A stretch of DNA of 13,090 nucleotides from NCBI GenBank assembly GCA_966211675.1, contig CBIHPK010000201.1:1-13090 (forward strand), given 5' to 3'. Below, piece after piece: positions 6,769-12,332 of this stretch (position 1 is the stretch's first letter; every line of letters starts with the position of its first letter). The position numbers were made by a program, and so were the translations under genes. Source of the stretch: SCUS01 sp966211675. Its GTDB lineage: Bacteria; Myxococcota_A; Polyangia; Polyangiales; Ga0077539. Below the pieces are notes generated by a model. That model was not told the DNA's origin. It saw only the letters and a program-made list of their open reading frames with translations, and did not search any database.

Positions 6769-7476
6769 ATGCCGACGAAGCGCGCCGGGACGCCCTACCG
6801 CGAAGCGCCTCCCACCAAGGTGCACGCGTGCCCCCTGTGCGACGTCGACCTCGCGGAGCGCAGCAGCCCCGTGTGCCCGGCCTGCGGGCTCTGGTGGATG
6901 CTCCCGGGTGACGCGGGCGAGCGGGTGCGCCCGGTCGGGGCGGCGGTCGGGGGCGCGACGCTCCACCTCCCGCTGCGGTGCGGCCTCGATCCAGGCAGCC
7001 TGGGCGTGCCGCTGGCCTTCGGCGCGCTCTGCGCTTGCGCGGCCTTCATCATCCTCGCGTGGACGGACATCGCCCGCGGTCCGCTGAACCTCCCGCTCCT
7101 CGCGCTGGGGCTGATGTCGGCCGCAGGGCTGCTCACGGCGGTCTGCCTCGGAACGGCCTGCGGGCTGTGCGTGGCGCAGCTGCTCGTGCGGGCGCTCGTG
7201 CCGGCGCGCCTCGTCGGGGACGCGTCGACGCTGCGGATCCGCGTGTGGCGGGACCAGGACGGCCTGCTGGGCGGCTTCCGACGAACCGACGTGACGGTCC
7301 CACGCGAGCACGTCACGGGCGTGTTCGTCCGGCGGTGGACGAGCGGCGGAGGCGCTCGGCTGCGGTTGCAGCACGCGTCGGGGCTGGCCTTCGACCTGTC
7401 GTGGCAGGAGGCGGAGCGCGACGTCGCCCGACGGGGCGAGGTGCTCGCGGCGTGGCTGCGCGCGCCGGCCGACTGA
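6769..7476 (+). CDS. Zinc-ribbon membrane protein with C-terminal PH-like region
   Basis: The product is 235 residues from ATG 6769. The frame opens at 6640, but the extension is Arg/Gly-rich and overlaps the proline-rich gene, so it was rejected. Residues 21-39 carry CPLC...CPAC, a four-cysteine zinc ribbon followed by GLWW. Two membrane helices follow at about 78-99 and 107-140, rich in Ala, Leu and Cys. The C-terminal 85 residues (STLRIRVWRDQDGL, then VPREHVTGVFVRRW, then ARLRLQHASGLAFDL) look like a small beta barrel of the bacterial PH-like type, facing the cytoplasm. This layout resembles one unit of the protein at 9245-10636. The function is unknown; it may be a membrane-associated sensor or scaffold. 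The coding call is strong. Confidence 0.8.
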   Translation: MPTKRAGTPYREAPPTKVHACPLCDVDLAERSSPVCPACGLWWMLPGDAGERVRPVGAAVGGATLHLPLRCGLDPGSLGVPLAFGALCACAAFIILAWTDIARGPLNLPLLALGLMSAAGLLTAVCLGTACGLCVAQLLVRALVPARLVGDASTLRIRVWRDQDGLLGGFRRTDVTVPREHVTGVFVRRWTSGGGARLRLQHASGLAFDLSWQEAERDVARRGEVLAAWLRAPAD

Positions 7477-7489
7477 CGGAGACGGCTGG

Positions 7490-7507
7490 CGCCCCGCAGC
7501 GCGGGCG
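7490..7507 (+). terminator. Possible weak hairpin terminator
   Basis: CGCCCCGCAGCGCGGGCG, starting 13 bases after the stop of the zinc-ribbon gene, can pair as CGC plus CCGC against GCGG plus GCG with one bulged C. There is no T tract. Folding is plausible; terminator function is uncertain. Confidence 0.25.
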
Positions 7508-7612
7508 TCGAGCCCCTGGGGATGGGCACTTCGACCGGGCAGCACCCCAATGCGGGCGCGCAGCCCCACGGCAGGTCGGCGGCGGCGTGCGATGCTCCGC
7601 GCCGTCACTCAC

Positions 7613-7622
7613 GGGGAGGAAA
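7613..7622 (+). promoter_or_regulatory. Strong ribosome binding site fixing start at 7630
   Basis: GGGGAGGAAA ends 7 bases before the ATG at 7630. It is the best Shine-Dalgarno sequence in the window, and it sets the start of the MYXO-CTERM gene inside a frame that is open from 7522. This matters because the chosen start leaves no room for an N-terminal signal peptide. Confidence 0.7.
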
Positions 7623-7629
7623 CCTGCCG

Positions 7630-8673
7630 ATGTCTGCACCGATCGTCCGACCGGCCGCCGAGTCTCCATCCGTGCGCGAGCGCCGTCGCGTCCGCGAGCA
7701 TCTGCGCCGTGCGGAGCGCTCGGCCCGGCGCTCGTCCACCACACACCTCGACCCGCTGCGCCGTCGGGTGCGGGCGCTGCTGCTCGACGAGCTCGCGGCC
7801 TACCGAGCTCGCGGCCTCTTCCCCCGCAACGGCACGGCCCCGGGCTTCAACCCCGTGTTCGTCGACGAGGTGGGAACCCGCTGCGCGGTGGCCCACCTGC
7901 TCGCCGCCTCGGGCGAGACCGCGCTGGTCGACGACATCGCCTCGCGCCGCAACCTCGCGTACGTCGACGACCTCGCCGACGAGGCCCGCCTCGTCGCCTG
8001 GCTGGAGGCCGCGGGTCTCTCCCTCGCCGAAGCCGCCGCGATCCAGCCTGCCTACCAGTACACGCCGTCGGAGTGCGTGTGCGGGCGCGAGTTCTTCGGC
8101 CCGGCGCCGCCGTACGCGACGCCCGCGACGGCGGTGCTCGACGTGCGGACCGTCGCGACCTTCGAGGGCGGGCGCGACACCCCGGTCGACGGCGTCGTGG
8201 CGGCGATCGACGGGCGGGCGTCGGGCTACGCCGTCGGGCAGTCGGTGCGGGTGCTGATCGGCAACTTCAATGTGGTCGTCCCGTCGGGGTCCACCGTGCT
8301 GGTCCCGGTGGGCGGCGTCGGGGACACTCAGCGCTTCAGCGTCCCCGACGGCGGCGACGGCCAGGGGCAGGACGGCGGGGCGCCGCTGCTCGGCGGGTAT
8401 GTGGTGCAGCAGGGCGCGATCAACTGCTCCGGCGCGATCGGACCGCTCGACCGCTCGACCTTCACCCGCGCGGTCGAGTCACCCCGGTGCACCGCCGTCC
8501 TCGCCTCGGTGGACGACCGCTGGGTGCAGCACCGGATGGTGGGGGGCGAGCAGGGGTGCAGCTGCGCGGTCCCGGTGGGTGCACCCGCCGCGACGGGCAC
8601 ACTGGGCATCCTGCTGGGGCTCCTCGCGTTCCGGCGGAGGCGCCTGGCGCAGCGCGGACCGCGTTGCCCCTGA
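7630..8673 (+). CDS. MYXO-CTERM protein with IQPxY domain, no signal peptide visible
   Basis: The product is 347 residues. Residues ~20-143 resemble a domain I recall from myxobacterial surface proteins: basic REHLRRAERSAR, LFPRNG, NPVFVDEVGTRCAVAHLLAASGE, then YVDDL, then WLEAAGLSLAEAAAIQPAY. Residues ~148-300 form a Cys-containing beta-rich region starting CVCGREFF, with a Gly/Asp loop near 240-252. The C-terminus has the three-part MYXO-CTERM signal: C310-S-C312, a hydrophobic stretch at about 319-333 (ATGTLGILLGLLAF), and an Arg cluster at 335-338. In this class the myxosortase pathway is thought to cleave and anchor the protein at the outer surface. Such substrates should first cross the inner membrane, yet the N-terminus (MSAPIVRPAAESPSVRERRR) has no hydrophobic core, and neither does the upstream frame. 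The protein may use another export route, or its signal may have been lost. Confidence 0.88.
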   Translation: MSAPIVRPAAESPSVRERRRVREHLRRAERSARRSSTTHLDPLRRRVRALLLDELAAYRARGLFPRNGTAPGFNPVFVDEVGTRCAVAHLLAASGETALVDDIASRRNLAYVDDLADEARLVAWLEAAGLSLAEAAAIQPAYQYTPSECVCGREFFGPAPPYATPATAVLDVRTVATFEGGRDTPVDGVVAAIDGRASGYAVGQSVRVLIGNFNVVVPSGSTVLVPVGGVGDTQRFSVPDGGDGQGQDGGAPLLGGYVVQQGAINCSGAIGPLDRSTFTRAVESPRCTAVLASVDDRWVQHRMVGGEQGCSCAVPVGAPAATGTLGILLGLLAFRRRRLAQRGPRCP

Positions 8674-8685
8674 CGAGGCGTTCGA

Positions 8686-8701
8686 GCCGCCCGGTGGCGG
8701 C
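8686..8701 (+). terminator. Possible GC hairpin after the MYXO-CTERM gene
   Basis: GCCGCC-CGGT-GGCGGC is a perfect 6-bp stem with a tetraloop, 12 bases after the stop codon. No T tract follows, so it is at most a weak intrinsic terminator or a 3' end-protecting hairpin. Confidence 0.3.
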
Positions 8702-8784
8702 GAGGAGCTGCGCGCCAGCTCATCGAGGCCGCGCGAGCGCCGAGCCGGAGTGTGCGCCGCGGCTCGCTCGACACCAGAAAAGTG

Positions 8785-8790
8785 TAGCGT
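8785..8790 (+). promoter_or_regulatory. Possible -10 element before the pentapeptide lipoprotein
   Basis: TAGCGT lies 10 bases before an in-frame GTG (8801) and 16 before the ATG (8807). It resembles the TAGAGT elements at 1126 and 11050 and sits in an AT-richer pocket. No -35 box at proper spacing is seen. Confidence 0.3.
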
Positions 8791-8806
8791 CCGAACGGGG
8801 GTGCTG

Positions 8807-9175
8807 ATGAACCTGCGAACGTTACGGCGCCTCGTTCTCCTTCTCGCGACGTCGCTCGGGGCTTCTTGTAGGTCGGACGCCGATCGTGCGCGCTTGGGCG
8901 ACAGAAACCTTCGCAGCGCGGACCTCAGCTACGCGCACCTGAGCGGTGCGAACCTCGGCGACGCGCACCTGAGCGGTGCGAACCTCATCCGTGCGAGCCT
9001 CAACCACGCGAACCTCACCGACGCGGACCTGACCAACGCGAACCTCACCGGCGCGCGCCTCAGTGGCGTGAACCTCACTGGCGCGAACCTCACCGGCGCG
9101 AACCTGACCGAGGTTCATTGTGAGGTCAGGCCTCGCTGGCCCGATGGTTTTTCACCGCCGATCTGTCTCCCGTAG
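8807..9175 (+). CDS. Pentapeptide-repeat lipoprotein
   Basis: The product is 122 residues from ATG 8807; GTG 8801 would add two residues. Residues 1-20 are a signal peptide (LRRLVLLLATSLGAS) with lipobox L-G-A-S-C and lipidated Cys21. Residues ~34-103 are about 14 consecutive pentapeptides of the A(N/D/H)LxX class, for example ANLTGANLTGANLTEV. These should form a short right-handed quadrilateral beta-helix of about 3.5 turns. The tail CEVRPRWPDGFSPPICLP resembles the RWPxGFxP cap often found after pentapeptide domains. Cys105 and Cys120 could form a disulfide outside the cytoplasm. The DNA shows matching 15-base repeats, suggesting growth by local duplication. Cytoplasmic pentapeptide proteins such as MfpA and Qnr mimic DNA and bind gyrase; a lipidated envelope form cannot do this, so a structural or binding role is more likely. 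Confidence 0.9.
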   Translation: MNLRTLRRLVLLLATSLGASCRSDADRARLGDRNLRSADLSYAHLSGANLGDAHLSGANLIRASLNHANLTDADLTNANLTGARLSGVNLTGANLTGANLTEVHCEVRPRWPDGFSPPICLP

Positions 9176-9244
9176 AGGCGCCGCGCGTGGCGGGGTGCAC
9201 CCTGCCCATGGCGAGGACGGCCGCGGCGTCGCGCGAGGAGGGAG
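9176..9244. other. Convergent intergenic stretch
   Basis: Sixty-nine bases lie between the convergent stops at 9175(+) and 9245(-). The stretch includes the 10-bp palindrome GGGTGCACCC at 9193-9202. No hairpin with a T tract is seen on either strand. Confidence 0.3.
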
Positions 9245-10636
9245 CTACGGGCTCGGCGCATCGGGGGGGCGGCGGGCCGACAGCGCCGCGCAGAGCCCCT
9301 CGAAATCGAGCACCGTCGCCCACACCCGCCAGCGCGCCCCGCGGCCCTCGATGACGAGGTGCGTGAGGGCCTCGGCCTTCACCACGCGCCACGCGACGAG
9401 CTCGGTCCAGGCGAGGGCGCGCGCGCCGCCGCGCCGCCGCAGCGTGAGGCCGCGCGCGTCGAGCTCCACCCGGGTGAACAGGTACCCGTCGAGCAACCAC
9501 AGCCACGCGCCTAGGAAGACGAGCGCCGTCAGGCCGGGTCCGACGAGGTCGCCATCGCGCGCGGCCACGCCGAGGAACAATGCCCCGAAGACCAGCGGCA
9601 GCGAAAGCAGCGCTCGGCCCGACCGCGTGCGGTAGTGGTGCGTCGCGACGCCGGGCGCCGCGTCGGCCGGCAGGAGGCTCTCGACGGCGAACTCCGAGGC
9701 ACGTCCGCGGGCGACCGCGGCGGGAGCGCGGCGCGCGAGGAGCGCCTCGAACCGCGCGAGGTCGGTGAGCCCGGCGCCCACGTCGAAGGAGGCCCGGCGC
9801 GACGACATGACGATCGTCCCCTGGCCGAAGGCCGCGCCGCCGGTCGGGGCCACGGTGACGATCTCGCCCCACGCCATCGCCACCTCGCGGCGCTCGTCGA
9901 AGTAGCGCAGGCCGTCCTCCCGCACGACGACGCGCTGGCCCCGCCGCTGGTGGTACGCGCGTTCGTCGGACGCCCACGCCGACAACATCAGCCCGAACGG
10001 CAGCATCAGGAACGCCATCATGCCGAGCTCCATCGCGAGGAGGTGGGCGCGGGGGATGGGCGGCGGCTCGCCGCGGGCGATCAGCCAGAGGCAGTAGGCG
10101 AGCAGGACCGCCGATACCGCGCCCGAGAGCGCCGCCGTTGAGCGGGCGGTGAGCGGCGGTCCGTAGGTGAAGGTCGTCGGCAGCACCTCGATCGCACGGC
10201 TGCCGACGGGGCCCCACTCGCGCACGGCGGCGCGCGTGGCGTGGGCGAGCACGGCGGCGCGCAGGGCCGCGGCCCGCGGGTGCTTCGCGTCCCAGGTGAA
10301 GCGCGGGGCGTCGTCGGCGGGCGCGACCACGTCCAGGGTGGAGTGCTGCACGGCGACGGTGTGGAAGTCGCGCACGTCGCGCCATCGGAGGTGGACGGTG
10401 CCGCGCCAGGTGCGCCGACATAGGCCGTCGTCATCGGCGGTGAGCGTGTCGCGCGCGGTGGCGAACGCGCCCAGCGCACCCAGCGCTAGCGCGGCGATCA
10501 TCGCGTGACCCACGGCGTAGTCGGTGCGGTGCGCCGGGTCGACGAATACGTACGGCAGGGTCAGCACGCCCGCCATCACGAGGAAGATCGCGCCGAGGGC
10601 GTAGCCCTGGCGGTTGTTGACGACGATCGGCTGCAT
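9245..10636 (-). CDS. Membrane protein with three (2 TM + PH-like) units
   Basis: The product is 463 residues. ATG 10636 is supported by the Shine-Dalgarno GGAGGTG (10641-10647), four bases upstream. Hydrophobic pairs occur at about 11-32/42-60, 168-186/200-220 and 341-358/366-386. Each pair is followed by a soluble segment opening with a similar strand pattern: LTADDDGLCRRTWRGTVHL-RWRDV (65-88), VVREDGLRYFDERREVAMAW (237-256) and VELDARGLTLRRRGGARALA-W (390-410). These recall bacterial PH-like domains (bPH type), which follow two membrane helices in many small bacterial proteins. The soluble parts should lie on the cytoplasmic side, since each helix pair is a hairpin. No catalytic motif is seen, and the function is unknown. 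It is divergent from the FHA regulator, and a palindrome lies upstream of its likely promoter. Confidence 0.87.
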   Translation of the reverse strand: MQPIVVNNRQGYALGAIFLVMAGVLTLPYVFVDPAHRTDYAVGHAMIAALALGALGAFATARDTLTADDDGLCRRTWRGTVHLRWRDVRDFHTVAVQHSTLDVVAPADDAPRFTWDAKHPRAAALRAAVLAHATRAAVREWGPVGSRAIEVLPTTFTYGPPLTARSTAALSGAVSAVLLAYCLWLIARGEPPPIPRAHLLAMELGMMAFLMLPFGLMLSAWASDERAYHQRRGQRVVVREDGLRYFDERREVAMAWGEIVTVAPTGGAAFGQGTIVMSSRRASFDVGAGLTDLARFEALLARRAPAAVARGRASEFAVESLLPADAAPGVATHHYRTRSGRALLSLPLVFGALFLGVAARDGDLVGPGLTALVFLGAWLWLLDGYLFTRVELDARGLTLRRRGGARALAWTELVAWRVVKAEALTHLVIEGRGARWRVWATVLDFEGLCAALSARRPPDAPSP

Positions 10637-10669
10637 CCAACACCTCCGACGCCCGACGCGGGAGGCGCA

Positions 10670-10697
10670 GGTGTAGCGCGCGGTGCGCGGAAGTCAG
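10670..10697 (-). promoter_or_regulatory. Candidate promoter of the triple-PH gene
   Basis: On the minus strand CTGACT (10692-10697) is followed after 16 bases by TACACC (10670-10675). This would start transcription near 10663, giving a leader of about 27 bases that contains the Shine-Dalgarno sequence. Matches to consensus are modest; the position next to the palindrome at 10705 supports it. Confidence 0.3.
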
Positions 10698-10704
10698 GCG
10701 AAGG

Positions 10705-10724
10705 CACTTCGGACGTCCGAAGTG
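10705..10724. promoter_or_regulatory. Perfect 20-bp palindrome, likely operator
   Basis: CACTTCGGACGTCCGAAGTG is exactly self-complementary over 20 bases. Its centre lies about 50 bases upstream of the presumed transcription start of the 10636(-) gene and about 350 bases upstream of the 11064(+) start. The position suits a dimeric regulator of the triple-PH gene. As a loop-less palindrome with no T tract it is unlikely to be a terminator. Confidence 0.55.
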
Positions 10725-10749
10725 GCGGCGGGCCTGGAGGGCAATCCTC

Positions 10750-10844
10750 TGATTCGATGAGCAGCGCCCGGAACTCGGCCTGCTGGAAGTCCTTTCGATC
10801 AGGGCGCGCAGATAGCCCGTGTCGCCGTAGAGAGCCTCGGGCAT
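10750..10844 (-). pseudogene. Possible frameshifted gene remnant
   Basis: On the minus strand an ATG at 10844 starts MPEALYGDTGYLRALI. A shift of reading frame at about 10800 would then continue as KDFQQAEFRALLIESEDC. Both halves look protein-like in composition and codon choice, and they join into one plausible sequence. After that the frame becomes Pro/Ser-rich noise that crosses the palindrome. The family is not recognised, and chance similarity is possible. Confidence 0.3.
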
Positions 10845-10887
10845 CGGGACGGCTGTACCGTCGGGCGCCGACCCTCCCCGTCGACGC

Positions 10888-10926
10888 TCAGGCGGCGATA
10901 AACTCCAGGCGGTTGCCGAGGGGGCG
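10888..10926 (-). pseudogene. Possible 3' remnant of a glyoxalase-fold gene
   Basis: The minus strand reads VRPLGNRLEFIAA followed by a TGA stop (10888-10890). This closely matches the usual end of vicinal oxygen chelate (glyoxalase/bleomycin resistance) proteins, DPxGNRLEFI. Upstream of about 10930 the frame shows no family features, so only the last 13 or so residues remain. Being so short, it may be chance. Confidence 0.25.
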
Positions 10927-10985
10927 GACCGACGCGGCCGATGTCCGACCGGGTGTCCGACCGCCTGTCTCGGACCGACGCGGCC
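10925..10985. repeat. 15-bp direct repeat with TGTCCGACC pair between
   Basis: CGGACCGACGCGGCC occurs exactly at 10925-10939 and 10971-10985. Between them TGTCCGACC occurs at 10943-10951 and 10955-10963. The shared CCGAC and inverted TCCGA/TCGGA cores make this a cluster of related sites 65-125 bases before the -10-like element of the 11064 gene. It could be a regulator-binding array or duplicated remnant DNA. Confidence 0.45.
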
Positions 10986-11049
10986 CCGATGACCGTGCGA
11001 AACGCGCTGAAATCACGCTGCTCTGGTGTTCGCGAGGGCGGTCCTCGTC

Positions 11050-11063
11050 TAGAGTCGCGGGCG
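11050..11063 (+). promoter_or_regulatory. TAGAGT -10-like element 8 bases before GTG
   Basis: TAGAGTCGCGG (11050-11060) is identical to the element at 1126-1136 and precedes the GTG at 11064 by 8 bases (end of TAGAGT to start codon). The GTG is in frame with the FHA gene. As at 1139, the spacing fits a leaderless transcript and there is no Shine-Dalgarno sequence. This supports GTG 11064 over the upstream ATG codons at 10941 and 10989. Confidence 0.45.
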
Positions 11064-12332
11064 GTGAGTGCGACCTTCAAGGAGAGTGGGAGCGACGCCC
11101 CGCACAAGGTGCGCACGCTCGTCCACGCCCTCTGCTACGACGACCTCCTCGCGGGCGGCGGCGGCGCCTTCGTCCTCGACGACTCGCCGCTGCCCTTCCG
11201 CATCGGGCGCGCGGCCGAGGGCGAGGCCACCCGCCTCGTCGACCGCGAGCGCCTCTCCGTCGCTGACCGCTGGGCCTCCACCAGCCACTGCCACCTGCGG
11301 CGCGTCGGCATCTCCGACATCGTGCAGGACGACGGCAGCCGCAACGGCACCTGGGTCAACGGCGAGCGCGTCGACCGGTTTCGCGCGCTCGTCGACGGCG
11401 ACGTCGTCGAGGTCGGCCACACCCTCCTCTCGTACCGCCTCGTCGACGAGCACGCCGCCGCCGCGCTCGCGGGCGAGGCCGTCGCCGCGGGGCCCACCAC
11501 CACCCGCAACGCCGAGATGGCGTCGGTCATCCGCGACCTGCGCCTCATCGCCCGCTCGCGCGAGCCCGTGCTGCTCACCGGCGGCCCCGGCGTCGGCAAG
11601 GAGACCGCCGCCCTCGCCGTGCACGACTGGAGCGGCCGGCGCGGACCGCTGCACGTCGTCGACTGCGGCGCACTCGCCGACGCGGCCACGGGCGCCGCGC
11701 TCGACGGGGGTACGGTGCTCCTCGACGCGGTCGAGCGGCTCGGCGACGCCGCGCAAACCGCCCTGCTGCGGGTCGTCGAGGAGGGGCGCCTCGGCCCCGC
11801 CGGCCCCGCGCTCGACGTGCGCTGGATCGCCACCACCACGGCCAACCTCCACGAAGCCCCCGGGGGGTTGCGCGCCGACCTGCTGCGCAGCCTCGCGGGC
11901 TACATCGCCGACCTCCCCCCGCTGCGCCGGCGGCGCGAAGACCTCGGCACCCTCGGCGCGTGGATCCTCTCGTCGGGCGGGTTCGAGCGCGCGGCCATCA
12001 CCCCGGCGGCGGGGCGGGCGCTCTTCCTCAGCGCGTTCCCCGGCAACATCCGCCAGCTCCGCACGGTGCTGCGCGCGGCCGCCACCCTCGCGGGCGACGG
12101 GCCCGTCGGCGTGCGCCACCTGCCGCCCCTCGACGCGCCGCCCCCGGTCCACGGCGACCGCCCCGCCGCGACCCGCGACGCGGGTGCGCCTACTCCCCAA
12201 CAGGTCGTCGACGCGCTCCAGGCGACGGGCGGCAACGTCGTGCGCGCGGCCGAGTGCCTCGGAGCCCACCCCCGCCAGGTGTACCGGTGGATCGAACGCC
12301 ATGACATCGACCTCGACCGCTTCCGCCACTGA
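11064..12332 (+). CDS. FHA-AAA-Fis regulator, degenerate enhancer-binding protein
   Basis: The product is 422 residues from GTG 11064; the frame is open from ATG 10941, but the upstream part crosses repeats and the promoter-like element. Residues ~46-128 form an FHA phosphothreonine-binding domain: FRIGR, then STSH, then DDGSRNGTWVNG, all key residues present. Residues ~150-345 resemble the sigma54-activator AAA+ domain. Walker A is GGPGVGKE (173-180), a sensor I-like WIATTTANL follows at about 254, then LRADLLRSL and DLPPLRRRREDL (284-294), and FPGNIRQL (325-332). Walker B is GGTVLLDA, with the usual glutamate replaced by Ala. About 25 residues between Walker A and B, including the GAFTGA loop that contacts sigma54, are missing. 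Residues ~383-414 are a Fis-type helix-turn-helix (GGNVVRAAECLGAHPRQVYRWI). It probably binds DNA and a phosphoprotein partner, without normal sigma54 activation. It overlaps the next gene by 32 bases. Confidence 0.92.
   Translation: MSATFKESGSDAPHKVRTLVHALCYDDLLAGGGGAFVLDDSPLPFRIGRAAEGEATRLVDRERLSVADRWASTSHCHLRRVGISDIVQDDGSRNGTWVNGERVDRFRALVDGDVVEVGHTLLSYRLVDEHAAAALAGEAVAAGPTTTRNAEMASVIRDLRLIARSREPVLLTGGPGVGKETAALAVHDWSGRRGPLHVVDCGALADAATGAALDGGTVLLDAVERLGDAAQTALLRVVEEGRLGPAGPALDVRWIATTTANLHEAPGGLRADLLRSLAGYIADLPPLRRRREDLGTLGAWILSSGGFERAAITPAAGRALFLSAFPGNIRQLRTVLRAAATLAGDGPVGVRHLPPLDAPPPVHGDRPAATRDAGAPTPQQVVDALQATGGNVVRAAECLGAHPRQVYRWIERHDIDLDRFRH

Larger units (their letters stand above)
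10637..11063. other. 427-bp divergent intergenic region
   Basis: This gap between the divergent starts at 10636(-) and 11064(+) contains, in order, a Shine-Dalgarno sequence and promoter candidate for the minus gene, the 20-bp palindrome, two possible minus-strand gene remnants, a cluster of short repeats and the TAGAGT element of the plus gene. I see no intact gene and no RNA gene in it. Confidence 0.6.

Noticed and set aside
6435..6911. 158-residue Gly/Ser-rich plus-strand frame
   Set aside because: It is antisense to the proline-rich frame and crosses into the zinc-ribbon gene in another frame, with no start context.
5381..7087. 568-residue plus-strand frame
   Set aside because: It is antisense to the methyltransferase, whose catalytic motifs are all intact.
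6978..8807. 609-residue plus-strand frame
   Set aside because: It is an out-of-frame Arg/Ala/Gly-rich reading of two well-supported genes.
8906..9115. CRISPR-like array of short repeats
   Set aside because: The units are 15 bases with no unique spacers and encode pentapeptide repeats.
8822..9118. 98-residue minus-strand frame with repeated GEVRVxEVR
   Set aside because: The repeat is the mirror of the 15-base pentapeptide units on the plus strand.
9126..10421. 431-residue minus-strand frame
   Set aside because: It is a shifted frame of the triple-PH membrane gene and is Arg-rich without hydrophobic segments.
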